Positions 7,614 through 15,836 of a stretch of 52,623 nucleotides of DNA are shown here, piece by piece. Positions within the stretch are counted from its first letter, which is position 1. Each line of letters starts with the position of its first letter. The stretch comes from an uncultured Eubacterium sp. (GTDB taxonomy: Bacteria > Bacillota > Clostridia > Lachnospirales > Lachnospiraceae): assembly GCA_947642745.1 (NCBI GenBank), contig CANRTU010000033.1, forward strand, positions 1-52,623, given 5' to 3'. Both the position numbers and the translations under genes were made by a program. A model generated the notes under the pieces. It ran no database searches, was not told the DNA's origin, and was given only the letters and a program-made list of their open reading frames with translations.

Positions 7614-8318
7614 CTATATTTCCTTGTCAACCGCCTGCAAATTTATCATGGTAACTATCTGGTTCTGCATATCCTCAACAGTTTCTATTCTGATTCTGCC
7701 TGTATTTTTTCTTGTCAATTCAAAATCTATGTCGGAAAATAATCTTTCACAAAAACAATTTGTTTCGGGAAACGCCCCCATTAAAGCTGTTACAAGCGTA
7801 TGAGTGTCAAACTGTCCTGACACTTCTTTCAGTTCCTTTTCAGAGATTGTTGAAATCTGTTCAAAATCCGTTATCTTCTGTGGCCGTATCTGCAACTTAG
7901 ACATGATATTTCCTGTAACAATCATCAACACGCCAATGATACCAAAAACAAGCTGACCAGTATCCAATGAAACAGATGATAAATTTTCAACTTTGTTAGA
8001 GCTTGTGTAAAGGGAATAGACATTCAGGGCATTAAACAATACCAGCGCTAAAATACCTGCAATGATGGTAACATTTTTATTGTTTTCCCCATGTTCTTCC
8101 TGCTTCATCGCCAATTTTGCCATTCCAGGCAGAAAATACCCCATTAAAAAACTTATTATTGGAAACAGCATAGCCTCATACTTGTTTCCCCAACGGTCAG
8201 CCTGACTGTCAAATCCGTAATGAGCAGGAATTTCTTCAGGAAGATATGGCAATGCAATCAAAACAATCACTAAAGGAAGATACATCAAAATATAATATAC
8301 TGTTTTCTTTGTTTTCAT
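7614..8318 (-). CDS. SdpI-like (DUF1648) membrane protein with a FliG_C-like tail
   Basis: This 234-residue protein is led by GGGGAGG. The N-terminal region (about 1-60) is DUF1648: membrane helix, then PEEIPAHYGFDSQADRWGNK and a second helix. Further helices lie near 80-100 and 120-140, ending GQLVFGIIGVLMIVTGNIMS. Where SdpI proteins normally continue (IGIRTPWTL...), this one switches to a soluble tail of about 85 residues: EKELKEVSGQFDTHTLVTAL, then GRIRIETVEDMQNQIVTMIN. The tail resembles the C-terminal domain of FliG. The 5' neighbour is a ruined SdpR-type repressor gene overlapping by 4 bases, the usual sdpR-sdpI order. It may be a chimera formed by deletion. Confidence 0.65.
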   Translation of the reverse strand: MKTKKTVYYILMYLPLVIVLIALPYLPEEIPAHYGFDSQADRWGNKYEAMLFPIISFLMGYFLPGMAKLAMKQEEHGENNKNVTIIAGILALVLFNALNVYSLYTSSNKVENLSSVSLDTGQLVFGIIGVLMIVTGNIMSKLQIRPQKITDFEQISTISEKELKEVSGQFDTHTLVTALMGAFPETNCFCERLFSDIDFELTRKNTGRIRIETVEDMQNQIVTMINLQAVDKEI

Positions 8319-8490
8319 TTCTGACCTCCCCGTAACTCGTTAATCCACATGATAGTTTCATCAAGTACAGATAAATTTAATTCATAATAAATAAAGTTCT
8401 TAAACTTTGTCTCATAAATTAAATCTGCCTTTTTAACTTTGATAAGTGATATGATAGAGCTTGCGGCGTCATGCTCAAAGCATTATCTTT
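8315..8490 (-). pseudogene. SdpR/ArsR-type repressor remnant, frameshifted
   Basis: On the minus strand LSMTPQALSYHLSKLK is followed, one frame over, by ADLIYETKFKNFIYYELNLS and a tail ending RGGQK. These are the second half of an ArsR-family autorepressor of the SdpR type (helix-turn-helix, then the winged strand). A run of five A's has lost one base, so the first frame reaches TAA at once. The N-terminal half is missing. The second frame ends overlapping the ATG of the SdpI-like gene, as in intact sdpRI operons. Confidence 0.65.
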
Positions 8491-8705
8491 TTGTATTTAT
8501 TAAGTATAAAATAAAGTATGAATTTGCATCTGCCAGAATGCGTTATACGAAATTTTTTCAGATACGATCCGAAGCGGCCTATACTGCGCCTTCAATTTCT
8601 GTCATGAAATGCCGGTGACCTTTCTTAAAGAAACGACTGTGTTGCAAACAGACGGTAGGGGATCTTAAACGTTTATGGGTACCGGTACCGATTTAACAAT
8701 AAAAA

Positions 8706-8734
8706 TTGACTAATTACCGGAAAAAGGGTATAGT
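8706..8734 (+). promoter_or_regulatory. Promoter of the DUF6465 gene
   Basis: TTGACT and TATAGT are separated by 17 bases, about 40 bases before the TTG start at 8774. The preceding stretch (8491-8705) shows no gene; it contains the short palindrome GGTACCGGTACC. Confidence 0.7.
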
Positions 8735-8773
8735 AAGCTGAAAAGAATTTTAAAAATAAGGAGGAAAAATATT

Positions 8774-9058
8774 TTGAAGACAAAATCCAGAAGGCAGAAC
8801 GCCAAGAACAACGTATCCCAGTCAGCCAGGAATGGAGCTGTGGCAAAACCGGCAGAAACGATAAAAGAAGAAATGGTCATTCAGTTTGGTCAGATTGAGA
8901 TTACAACCGGGGATATCTCGGACAAGGTGAAAAACAGCTATAAAGAAAATGGCGGACAAGAACAGATCAAAGAAATGAAAATTTATGTAAAACCAGAAGA
9001 AAACAAGGCATATTATGTGATCAACGGAAACGTGGATGGCAGTGTGGATCTGGCATAG
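8774..9058 (+). CDS. DUF6465 family protein
   Basis: This is a 94-residue soluble protein. The first 35 residues are basic and low in structure (MKTKSRRQNAKNNVSQSARN). The rest matches the DUF6465 pattern: EEMVIQFGQIEITTGDISDK, then EMKIYVKPEENKAYYVINGN and a GSVDLA end. It starts with TTG, placed 9 bases after AGGAGG; no better ATG exists upstream. The family is widespread in Lachnospiraceae with no known function. A bidirectional terminator follows at 9135-9175. Confidence 0.8.
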   Translation: MKTKSRRQNAKNNVSQSARNGAVAKPAETIKEEMVIQFGQIEITTGDISDKVKNSYKENGGQEQIKEMKIYVKPEENKAYYVINGNVDGSVDLA

Positions 9059-9134
9059 TGGCAGGCTGGAAACCGCAGGGGCGGCGGTATCTGTGCAGAC
9101 TTTTAAAACTGCGCGGCCGTGTGGATATCATGAA

Positions 9135-9175
9135 AAAACGATTGAACCGGATATGATTTCCTGTTCAATCGTTTT
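9135..9175. terminator. Bidirectional intrinsic terminator
   Basis: AAAACGATTGAAC at 9135-9147 pairs perfectly with GTTCAATCGTTTT at 9163-9175. It serves the DUF6465 gene on the plus strand and the converging XRE regulator gene on the minus strand. Confidence 0.8.
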
Positions 9176-9191
9176 ATACATGCGTTTTCAG

Positions 9192-9575
9192 TCAGGATAC
9201 TTCAGATTCCAGTGTTTCTAAGGGGAAATCCCCGCCTGATCTGTGGACATCCGCGATTTTGAGCAGTCCCTGCATATAGGCAGTCACCAGACTCTTGTCA
9301 CTTCTTGGCAAACGGTGCCAGTCTGAAAGTAACTGCTGGTCAGAGATGGTCAGCTGTTTTGGCATAGTGCCTTCTTCATCAAAGAATTCAGCCAGAGTAA
9401 TGCCAAATCCTTCACAAATACGCATCAGTGTAGAAATAGAAGGGACGTTGTTGCGGTGAAACGTATTGCTCAGGGTGGAATAACTGATGTCAGCTTCTTT
9501 TGCCAGCTTGTAAAGTGACCAGTGTCGCTCTTCACGGAGCTGTGTAACTTTTTTCAGAACATATTCTTCTTTCAT
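9192..9575 (-). CDS. XRE-family helix-turn-helix regulator
   Basis: This 127-residue protein has a Cro/C1-type HTH at about residues 8-63: VTQLREERHWSLYKLAKEAD, ISYSTLSNTF (recognition helix region), and VPSISTLMRICEGFGITLAE. The C-terminal 60 residues (LLSDWHRLPRSDKSLVTAYM) are probably a dimerisation or short sensor segment. AGGAGC precedes ATG at 9575. It is transcribed away from the unknown gene at 9797; the 220-base AT-rich space between them contains the inverted repeat TTTGGTTACTAAAACCA, a possible operator. Confidence 0.85.
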   Translation of the reverse strand: MKEEYVLKKVTQLREERHWSLYKLAKEADISYSTLSNTFHRNNVPSISTLMRICEGFGITLAEFFDEEGTMPKQLTISDQQLLSDWHRLPRSDKSLVTAYMQGLLKIADVHRSGGDFPLETLESEVS

Positions 9576-9796
9576 AGTATAGCTCCTATCTTCTCATTTG
9601 TATTATATATGTATTGTATTAAATGGTTTTAGTAACCAAAAGATGTTAAAAAGTGCCATAAAGGTAAGACGCAAAGGGGTAACATTCGGAATATAGCAAA
9701 CTATGAATATAATTATAATATATAACTGGCAGATTAAACAAGGATGAAATTAGTTGTTATATAGTTTTTATTTCAACAGAAAAGCAGGAGAGAAAA

Positions 9797-10168
9797 ATGT
9801 CAGATTTAATTACAGAAAAAGAACTGCTCTGTTTCGGGCAGGCAGATGCGGACGAAATAGACGGAATTTTTGAACGCCATATGACAGACTATGATATTGA
9901 CTGGGATGCGCGGGAGATTGGCCGGATACCAGTGCTGGCCCATTACTATGTGAAAGGGCAGGAGATCCATTATTATGTACTATCCCGTGTACACGACGAG
10001 GAAGACGATCTGCTTACCTGTGTCAGCGTCAGCCGGGGAAACAGGGAGCTGGTGCTGTTTCCGGTACGGATGTTTAACGGTGCGGTACTGGATGAACAGA
10101 CACAGGAACATGCGTTTGCGGAAGAGAAATTATTTGGAAATGTATTTCTGCGGGATGTACTGAAATAG
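9797..10168 (+). CDS. Hypothetical protein, 123 residues
   Basis: I do not recognise the family. The protein is acidic and soluble, starts MSDLITEKELLCFGQADADE, and has a beta-rich centre (GQEIHYYVLSRVHDEEDDLL, then CVSVSRGNRELVLFPVRMFN). AGGAG lies before the ATG at a proper distance. It stands alone between the divergent XRE regulator and the convergent endonuclease IV gene, so it may be controlled by that regulator; this is inference from position only. Confidence 0.65.
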   Translation: MSDLITEKELLCFGQADADEIDGIFERHMTDYDIDWDAREIGRIPVLAHYYVKGQEIHYYVLSRVHDEEDDLLTCVSVSRGNRELVLFPVRMFNGAVLDEQTQEHAFAEEKLFGNVFLRDVLK

Positions 10169-10181
10169 CGGGGCTGTGGAA

Positions 10182-10210
10182 TAAAAAGACTGCCTGTTAC
10201 AGCAGTCTTT
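10182..10210 (-). terminator. Terminator of the nfo gene
   Basis: AAAGACTGC and GCAGTCTTT form the stem. Read on the minus strand the hairpin is followed by a T-rich tract. The nfo stop codon lies inside the loop. Confidence 0.6.
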
Positions 10211-11051
10211 CGATTTCTTCTTTGTAAGGCGGGTATTTTTTCTTTGCGTCATCCGGGTCCTGCAGATAAGGTGTTTCCAGAATTTTTGGCACGTCTGGAA
10301 AATCCGGATGATGGACAATGGAATAAATGGCTTCAAAGCCGATCTCTCCGTCGCCAATATTCGCATGCCGGTCTTTTGCGGCGCCGCATTTATTTTTACT
10401 GTCGTTAATATGAAATACAGCGATCTGGTCTTTGCCCAGTATCTGGTCAAACTTTCCAATTACACCGTCAAAATCATGGACGATATCATAGCCAGCATCG
10501 TGGACATGACATGTGTCAAAACAGACACGTAGTTTGTCATTGTGTACCACGCCTTCGTAAATGGCGGCAAGTTCCTCAAAGGATCTTCCAATTTCGGAGC
10601 CTTTTCCAGCCATTGTTTCCAGGGCAATCAGGCACTGGGTATCTTTTGTCAGCACCTGATTGAGGCCTTCGATAATTTTGTCAGTCCCGGCTTTTGTTCC
10701 TGCCCCCACATGGGCGCCCGGATGGAGAATTAACAGGCTGCTGCCCATGGCAATGGTACGGTCCAGTTCTTTAGCCAGGAATTCCACGGCAAGCGAGAAG
10801 GTTTCCGGCTTGATGGAATTGCCAAGATTAATAATATAAGGCGCATGGACCACAAAACTGTCAATGCCGTGTTCTTTCATATAAGAATGGGCGGCAGGAA
10901 TATTTAATTCCCCGATTTCTTTACGGCGGGTATTCTGCGGTGCGCCGGTATATACCATAAAGGTGTTTGCGCCATAGGATGCGGCCTCTTTCACGGAATT
11001 CAAAAACATGTCTTTCCCGCTCATGCCCACATGGGAACCTATTCTGATCAT
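10197..11051 (-). CDS. nfo: Deoxyribonuclease IV (AP endonuclease)
   Basis: The product cleaves DNA 5' to abasic sites in base excision repair, using a three-zinc centre in a TIM barrel. It has 284 residues, normal for the family. Visible motifs are [20 protein letters not shown] at the start, [89 protein letters not shown] and ILETPYL. These hold the expected His, Asp and Glu zinc ligands. The open frame extends 77 codons upstream, but ATG at 11051 matches the family start and has GAGAGG before it. Confidence 0.95.
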   Translation of the reverse strand: MIRIGSHVGMSGKDMFLNSVKEAASYGANTFMVYTGAPQNTRRKEIGELNIPAAHSYMKEHGIDSFVVHAPYIINLGNSIKPETFSLAVEFLAKELDRTIAMGSSLLILHPGAHVGAGTKAGTDKIIEGLNQVLTKDTQCLIALETMAGKGSEIGRSFEELAAIYEGVVHNDKLRVCFDTCHVHDAGYDIVHDFDGVIGKFDQILGKDQIAVFHINDSKNKCGAAKDRHANIGDGEIGFEAIYSIVHHPDFPDVPKILETPYLQDPDDAKKKYPPYKEEIERLL

Positions 11052-11300
11052 GGCAGTTGCCTCTCTTTCTTCTGAACAATCTGATATTCCTGCTGGCGCC
11101 AGAACGTGTCCGAAATAAATGTTGCCAGAGACAGACTGCCGCAGCCGGATATTTTTTATATTATATAGGAAGTCTGCGGTATTTGTCCAGAATAAAAAAA
11201 TATGGAAAATTTTTTTATTTTTTTGCAAGGATTCAGAAAGCCGGATCGTATTATTTATATAAGAACAGTCATTCACAAGCATAATAAGGAGGTAATTCAG

Positions 11301-11537
11301 ATGAATTTATTAAAGAACTGGAAGAAAGCGGCAGTGGTAGCAATGACAGCCGTTATGGTATCAGGCAGTGTAACAGTGCCGGCCCTGGCCCATGGTCATC
11401 ATGGAAGCAGCTATAGAGGAACATACTGTTCCTATCATCACACAACACACAGATACAAAACCAGCTGCTCAAAATATTGCAGTAAACACGGAACAACTCA
11501 TGCCAAAGGAAAAGTGCACCATACGAACCATCATTAA
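11301..11537 (+). CDS. Small secreted His/Cys-rich protein
   Basis: This 78-residue precursor has AAGGAGG before the ATG. Residues 1-30 or so form a signal peptide (basic start [10 protein letters not shown], hydrophobic [17 protein letters not shown], cleavage near ALA-HG). The mature part of roughly 48 residues is dense in histidine and cysteine: [20 protein letters not shown], then [10 protein letters not shown] and a VHHTNHH end. This composition suggests metal binding outside the cell. I do not recognise the family. It stands alone with its own terminator, next to a sigma/anti-sigma pair whose anti-sigma also ends in a His/Cys cluster. Confidence 0.75.
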   Translation: MNLLKNWKKAAVVAMTAVMVSGSVTVPALAHGHHGSSYRGTYCSYHHTTHRYKTSCSKYCSKHGTTHAKGKVHHTNHH

Positions 11538-11542
11538 TTCAG

Positions 11543-11588
11543 AAGGACAATGTAAGGGATACAGACAGATCTCCTGCATTGTCCTTTT
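11543..11588 (+). terminator. Terminator of the His/Cys-rich protein gene
   Basis: AAGGACAATG at 11543-11552 pairs with CATTGTCCTT at 11577-11586, followed by TT. It is a strong stem directly after the stop codon. Confidence 0.65.
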
Positions 11589-11602
11589 GCATGATTTTAG
11601 CG

Positions 11603-11664
11603 GAGCGTGTCTGAAAAATCATTTCCCTGGTCTGTATTGCGGAAAAGATTTTTCAGCTGCGTTC
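11603..11664. repeat. Short end-to-end copy of the MITE-like repeat
   Basis: GAGCGTGTCTGAAAAATCAT, the terminal sequence of the elements near 23.7 and 27 kb, is followed after 19 bases by its inverse, GGAAAAGATTTTTCAGCTGC. The result is a 62-base hairpin, as if the interior of an element had been deleted. It lies just before the sigma factor gene. Confidence 0.6.
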
Positions 11665-11708
11665 CCGGACTGTTGTGTGATACAATGTAAAAAAGCGCAG
11701 GGGGTGAT

Positions 11709-12200
11709 TTGCGGGTGCGGAGCGAGTGGGAGGTAAACCATGCAGTAGAAGAGTATGCTGATATGGTACAGCGTGTCTGCTTTTATTATTTGAAAAACCG
11801 GGCAGATACAGAAGATGTGTTCCAGAAAGTTTTTTTGAAATATATGTTGCACGGAGAACCATTCAGTGATGGCGAACATGAAAAGGCATGGGTGCTGCGT
11901 GTGGCCATTAATGCCTGTAAAGATCATCTGAGAAGTTTCTTCCGGCGTAATACGGTTCCTTTGGAAATGATAACCGAAATGGCGGCAGAGGTTCCGGAAG
12001 ATCACAGAGAGGTGCTGGAAGCGGTGCTGGCACTGCCGGAAAAATACAAAGATCCGGTCTACCTGCATTACTATGAAGGATATTCGGCGGCTGAAATAGG
12101 AAAAATACTTGGAAAAAAAGAGAATACGGTGTATTCTTTATTATCCAGGGGCCGTGCAATCTTAAAAGACAGGCTGGGAGGTGATGGAATTGGCGAATAA
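11709..12200 (+). CDS. RNA polymerase sigma factor, ECF subfamily
   Basis: This 163-residue protein has region 2 at about residues 12-75 (EYADMVQRVCFYYLKNRADT, then EDVFQKVFLKYM and EKAWVLRVAINACKDHLRSF) and region 4 at about 100-155 (LPEKYKDPVYLHYYEGYSAA, then EIGKILGKKENTVYSLLSRG). The start is TTG at 11709 or GTG at 11715; both are near AGGGGGTGA, and neither is certain. The end overlaps the following anti-sigma gene, so the pair is translationally coupled. Target promoters cannot be read from the window. Confidence 0.85.
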   Translation: MRVRSEWEVNHAVEEYADMVQRVCFYYLKNRADTEDVFQKVFLKYMLHGEPFSDGEHEKAWVLRVAINACKDHLRSFFRRNTVPLEMITEMAAEVPEDHREVLEAVLALPEKYKDPVYLHYYEGYSAAEIGKILGKKENTVYSLLSRGRAILKDRLGGDGIGE

Positions 12201-13020
12201 AATATATGATGCATTTGACGGTATAAAGGCGGATGCCAGGCTGAAAGAAACAACAATGCAGTATATAGGGACCAGATACGCAAAAAAGTCACGGCGAAGT
12301 CTGCGGATTTCATTTCGGAAAATGCTTGCGCTCGCATGCATGGCTCTGGTTTTTGTGGCGGCCGCAGGCGGTTATACGTGGATACAGACGCCCGTGTCCT
12401 ATCTGAGTATAGATGTCAATCCCTCCATCGAGCTGGCGCTGAACCGTTTTGACAGGGTTGTGTCCGTAGCGGCATATAATGAACAGGGAGAGGAAATATT
12501 AAAAAATCTGTCCCTGAAAGGAAAGAAATATACAGACGCCATTGATGCGATTGTGGATGATGATACAATCAATGATTATCTGACGGAGGAAAACGGGGTC
12601 GTATTTACAATAGCAGCGGACAGCAGCCGGGAACAGGCGCTGCAGACCGGGGTGGAAAAGTGCTCCCGTCATATTGTGGGATACAGCGAAAGTGTGAGCG
12701 CAGATATCGGAATTGTTTCAAAAGCCCATGAATACGGCCTGTCTGTTGGGAAATACTATGCATGGCTCCAGTTGAGCCGGTATGACGATACGGTAACCGT
12801 GGAAGAATGCAAAGGCATGAGCATTGGAAAAATCCACGATCTGACCTGGGAGCATGCGCATGGGCATAATGAAGATGATATAGTGGAGGAAATACCGGAA
12901 GATGACGGCACAGGAGACGGGATTTCAGAAGATGAGACTCCGGAAAATAATGTTGTGGATGACGATGGGACGTATTATGAAGAAGATCATGGATGCTGTC
13001 ATCATGACGGGCACGAGTAA
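12190..13020 (+). CDS. RsgI-like anti-sigma factor with metal-binding-like tail
   Basis: This 276-residue single-pass membrane protein has a short cytoplasmic N-terminus (MANKIYDAFDGIKADARLKE) that probably binds the sigma factor. A membrane helix follows at about residues 44-62 (MLALACMALVFVAAAGGY). Next comes an outer domain matching the RsgI periplasmic region: PVSYLSIDVNPSIELALNRF, then RVVSVAAYNEQGEEIL. The tail is acidic and carries EHAHGHNEDD and a final EEDHGCCHHDGHE. TTG at 12190 is chosen because GGGAGG lies 8 bases before it; GTG 12181 and ATG 12184 are too close to that site. The His/Cys tail suggests sensing of a metal, which is inference. Confidence 0.8.
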   Translation: MANKIYDAFDGIKADARLKETTMQYIGTRYAKKSRRSLRISFRKMLALACMALVFVAAAGGYTWIQTPVSYLSIDVNPSIELALNRFDRVVSVAAYNEQGEEILKNLSLKGKKYTDAIDAIVDDDTINDYLTEENGVVFTIAADSSREQALQTGVEKCSRHIVGYSESVSADIGIVSKAHEYGLSVGKYYAWLQLSRYDDTVTVEECKGMSIGKIHDLTWEHAHGHNEDDIVEEIPEDDGTGDGISEDETPENNVVDDDGTYYEEDHGCCHHDGHE

Positions 13021-13055
13021 CAGAATATAATCAGCTGGGGATGGCTGTAAATTTT

Positions 13056-13343
13056 CCGGACGTCCCGGAAAGGCAGCCGGACCCTGCCGGCATTCCGGTT
13101 ACGAAAAGCAGGAATCTCTAAGTTTTCTGACGGGAAGGCGTTCTTACCGGACGGACCGGCGCCAGTTCTCTGTGATCTGTGCTGGCGGTACCTTACAGCC
13201 ACATGTGGCGGATAGTGAAAAAATACATTTCAGACTGGACAGACTGTTATATGTCCGGGCAGTACTTCTGTCCTGACAGACTGCTGTAAGCGCACGGCAT
13301 ACGGATGGTGCATATTTCCGGCGCGCCTTTCCGGGACGTCCGG
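13056..13343. repeat. Inverted repeat pair in the gap before the PBP gene
   Basis: CCGGACGTCCCGGAAAGGC at 13056-13074 recurs exactly inverted at 13325-13343, about 250 bases apart. A diverged relative of the right arm (GCCTTTCCACGGCGTCCGGA) stands near 23205. The 508-base gap (13021-13528) has no credible gene; its GC-rich inverted segments look like another dispersed repeat. Confidence 0.55.
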
Positions 13344-13528
13344 AGTATGCCGGTTATCCTGTTGCTGTTCATATATAAAATAGCAGATCACCGTAGCGCC
13401 AGAGCGTGTTCTTTTCGCTGAATATGTGTCTGGATTTTCCACCCACCTTAAAAATATAAAATTCCGATCCGTATTTATTGAAATGGATAATAAAACGTAT
13501 GGGCAACCGGGAAAGAGGTGTGGGATAT

Positions 13529-15628
13529 ATGGGCAGTAAAAAAAAGAGCCGGCCCGGGCGCCAGCCGATGGTGGTCCGGGTGAAAAAGGCACATATTAAT
13601 CAGGACAGCGGCGGGGGCAGTTATGTATTGCAGCTGGCCGGGGCAGGTCTGTGTGATTTTTTCTATTATTTCTGGAAAGGATTTAAATGGATTCTGCTGA
13701 CAGGCCTGATACTGACCGCATCAGTGGCGCTGTATTTCTTTTTGCGGTATGGGGATACTTACCGCCAGTATGAAAAGGAAGCTGACCAGCTGGTGGCGGA
13801 CAGTAAAGCGGAGGATTTCCGCATGGATGAAATTACTTATATTTATGCGGAGGACGGCGGGGAAATCGCGGAATTGTCTTCCGGAAACGGAAGGTCCAGT
13901 TATTTAGAATATGACGAGATTCCAAAAGCGGCTGTAGACGCCTTTGTAGCCGTTGAGGACCGCAGTTTCTGGCGTAATATCGGGATTGACGTGAAGGGTA
14001 TTGTGCGGGTAATTGTAGACTATGTCAGTGGAAACAGCGACAATCTGGCAGGAGCCAGCACGATTACACAGCAGCTGTCCCGGACCATTTATCTGACCAG
14101 GGAACGGTCATTTGAGCGGAAAATCAAGGAAATGATGATAGCAATCCGTCTGACCAGAAAATACAGTAAAGAGGAAATCGCAGAGTATTATATTAATACA
14201 GCCTGTTTTAGTAATGGAATATACGGACTGGAGGCGGCGGCAAAGGCGTTTTTTGATAAGAGCGCCTCGCGGCTCTCCCTGGCGCAGACGGCTTATCTGT
14301 GCGCCATTCCCAACCGGCCGGAATATTTCAATCCATACAAGCATCCGGAACGGGCCCTGGACCGGAAAGACAAGATATTAAGCGATATGTATGAGACAGG
14401 GTATCTGGAAAAGGCCGAATATGAACAGGCGCTGCGGGAAAAGATTCAGATAAAAAAATCAGCCGGGGAGTTTTATAATTATGAGACTACGTATGCAGTA
14501 TACTGTGCGGTGGAATATCTGATGAAACTGCATGGTTTTGAGTTCCGGTATGAGTTTTCCAGCGAGGATGACTACAAAGAATATCTGGAATCTTATGATG
14601 CGGCTTATAACCTGGAAAAGAAAAATCTCTATGCGAAAGGTTACCGGATTACCACATCACTGAAAACAGACGTGCAGGAGGCGGTCCAGCAGATGCTGGA
14701 TAATAATCTGGCGTTTGCCACATCTACCGATCCGCAGACGAATATTTATGAGCTGCAGGGGGCGGTCACCGTGATTGATAATACCACTGGCAAAGTAACG
14801 GCTGTGGTGGGCGGACGTTCCCAGGAAAATCTGGTGGATGTATACAGTTTAAACCGGGCGTACCAGAGCCACCGCCAGCCGGGCAGCGCTATCAAACCAC
14901 TGGTGGTGTATACGCCGGCGCTGATGATGGGTTATACAGACCGTACAACGGTTTACGATATTGATGTGGAGGCGGCGCAGCAGCCGGGCGCAGATGTTTC
15001 CGGTATGAGCGGTCCGTCCATGCCGCTGCGCAGCGCGGTGGAACAGAGCAAAAATGGCGTGGCTTATTCGGTATTTAATGATCTTACGCCTGTATACGGG
15101 TTATCATTTCTGACAGCGATGAAGTTTGATAAAATCGTACCGTCCGATTATACGCTTTCGGCGTCGCTGGGAGGTCTGACCTATGGGACAACAACGGTAC
15201 AGATGGCCAGCGGTTACAGTACGCTGGTGAATCAGGGAGAATACCGGGATCCGTCCTGTCTTACATCTGTCATAGACGCTTATGGAAAGGAATTATACGA
15301 AGAAGAAGAGGCGGAAACAGTATATACGCCCCAGGCTTCCTCACAGATGCTGGATATATTAAAAGGTGTGCTGACGGTGGGAACCGCTAAAAACATAGAC
15401 TGGGCCGGTGAATCGGAGCTGGCGGCCGCGGGAAAAACCGGTACGACAAACGCCAGTAAGGACGGCTGGTTCTGCGGGGTGACGCCTTATTATTCCGTGG
15501 CGGTCTGGATCGGGTATGATACGCCAAAGACACTGGAAAGCCTGTACGGCGGATCATATCCTGCGGCAGTATGGAAAGACACCATGCGGTATCTGACAGA
15601 AGGCCTGCCGGAGATTGATTTTAATTAA
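13529..15628 (+). CDS. Class A penicillin-binding protein (glycosyltransferase/transpeptidase)
   Basis: This 699-residue protein polymerises and cross-links peptidoglycan at the outer face of the membrane. After a basic cytoplasmic start there is one membrane helix (residues 49-70; ILLTGLILTASVALYFFLRY). The GT51 glycosyltransferase domain follows, with the catalytic E143 in AVEDRSFW and the motifs GASTITQQLSRTIYL and KIKEMMIAIRLTRKYSKEEI. The transpeptidase domain has S453-A-I-K456 (nucleophile), S507-K-N509 and K636-T-G. ATG at 13529 follows AGAGGTG; an upstream ATG is in frame but has no good site. It appears monocistronic. Confidence 0.92.
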   Translation: MGSKKKSRPGRQPMVVRVKKAHINQDSGGGSYVLQLAGAGLCDFFYYFWKGFKWILLTGLILTASVALYFFLRYGDTYRQYEKEADQLVADSKAEDFRMDEITYIYAEDGGEIAELSSGNGRSSYLEYDEIPKAAVDAFVAVEDRSFWRNIGIDVKGIVRVIVDYVSGNSDNLAGASTITQQLSRTIYLTRERSFERKIKEMMIAIRLTRKYSKEEIAEYYINTACFSNGIYGLEAAAKAFFDKSASRLSLAQTAYLCAIPNRPEYFNPYKHPERALDRKDKILSDMYETGYLEKAEYEQALREKIQIKKSAGEFYNYETTYAVYCAVEYLMKLHGFEFRYEFSSEDDYKEYLESYDAAYNLEKKNLYAKGYRITTSLKTDVQEAVQQMLDNNLAFATSTDPQTNIYELQGAVTVIDNTTGKVTAVVGGRSQENLVDVYSLNRAYQSHRQPGSAIKPLVVYTPALMMGYTDRTTVYDIDVEAAQQPGADVSGMSGPSMPLRSAVEQSKNGVAYSVFNDLTPVYGLSFLTAMKFDKIVPSDYTLSASLGGLTYGTTTVQMASGYSTLVNQGEYRDPSCLTSVIDAYGKELYEEEEAETVYTPQASSQMLDILKGVLTVGTAKNIDWAGESELAAAGKTGTTNASKDGWFCGVTPYYSVAVWIGYDTPKTLESLYGGSYPAAVWKDTMRYLTEGLPEIDFN

Positions 15629-15757
15629 TGATGATTTGCGTGTATGATGCAAAGAAAGTCTGCCGGGGCATCTAAAGCCTTTATATCTGGGTGCCGATAA
15701 ACAATTTGCGTATTTTTACGGTTCCGGGATATTCCGGGCCGGACTGTAACAAAGAAT

Positions 15758-15804
15758 GCTGCGCAGGTGTGTCTGAATTTTGGTTTCAGGCACACTTGCG
15801 CAGC
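15758..15804. other. Long perfect-type hairpin upstream of thrH
   Basis: GCTGCGCAGGTGTGTCTGAA pairs with TTCAGGCACACTTGCGCAGC, a 20-bp stem with two mismatched positions and a 7-base loop. There is no U-tract, so it is not a classical terminator. It ends 33 bases before the thrH start and would lie in its leader if transcription begins upstream. Confidence 0.6.
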
Positions 15805-15836
15805 CGTATGTGTACGGATTGATGGAGGAAATAAAA

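Noticed and set aside
11052-11282. 77-codon upstream extension of the nfo reading frame
   Set aside because: The endonuclease IV family begins MIRIGSHVG, and a ribosome binding site lies at that ATG; the extension is rich in residues typical of non-coding AT-rich DNA.
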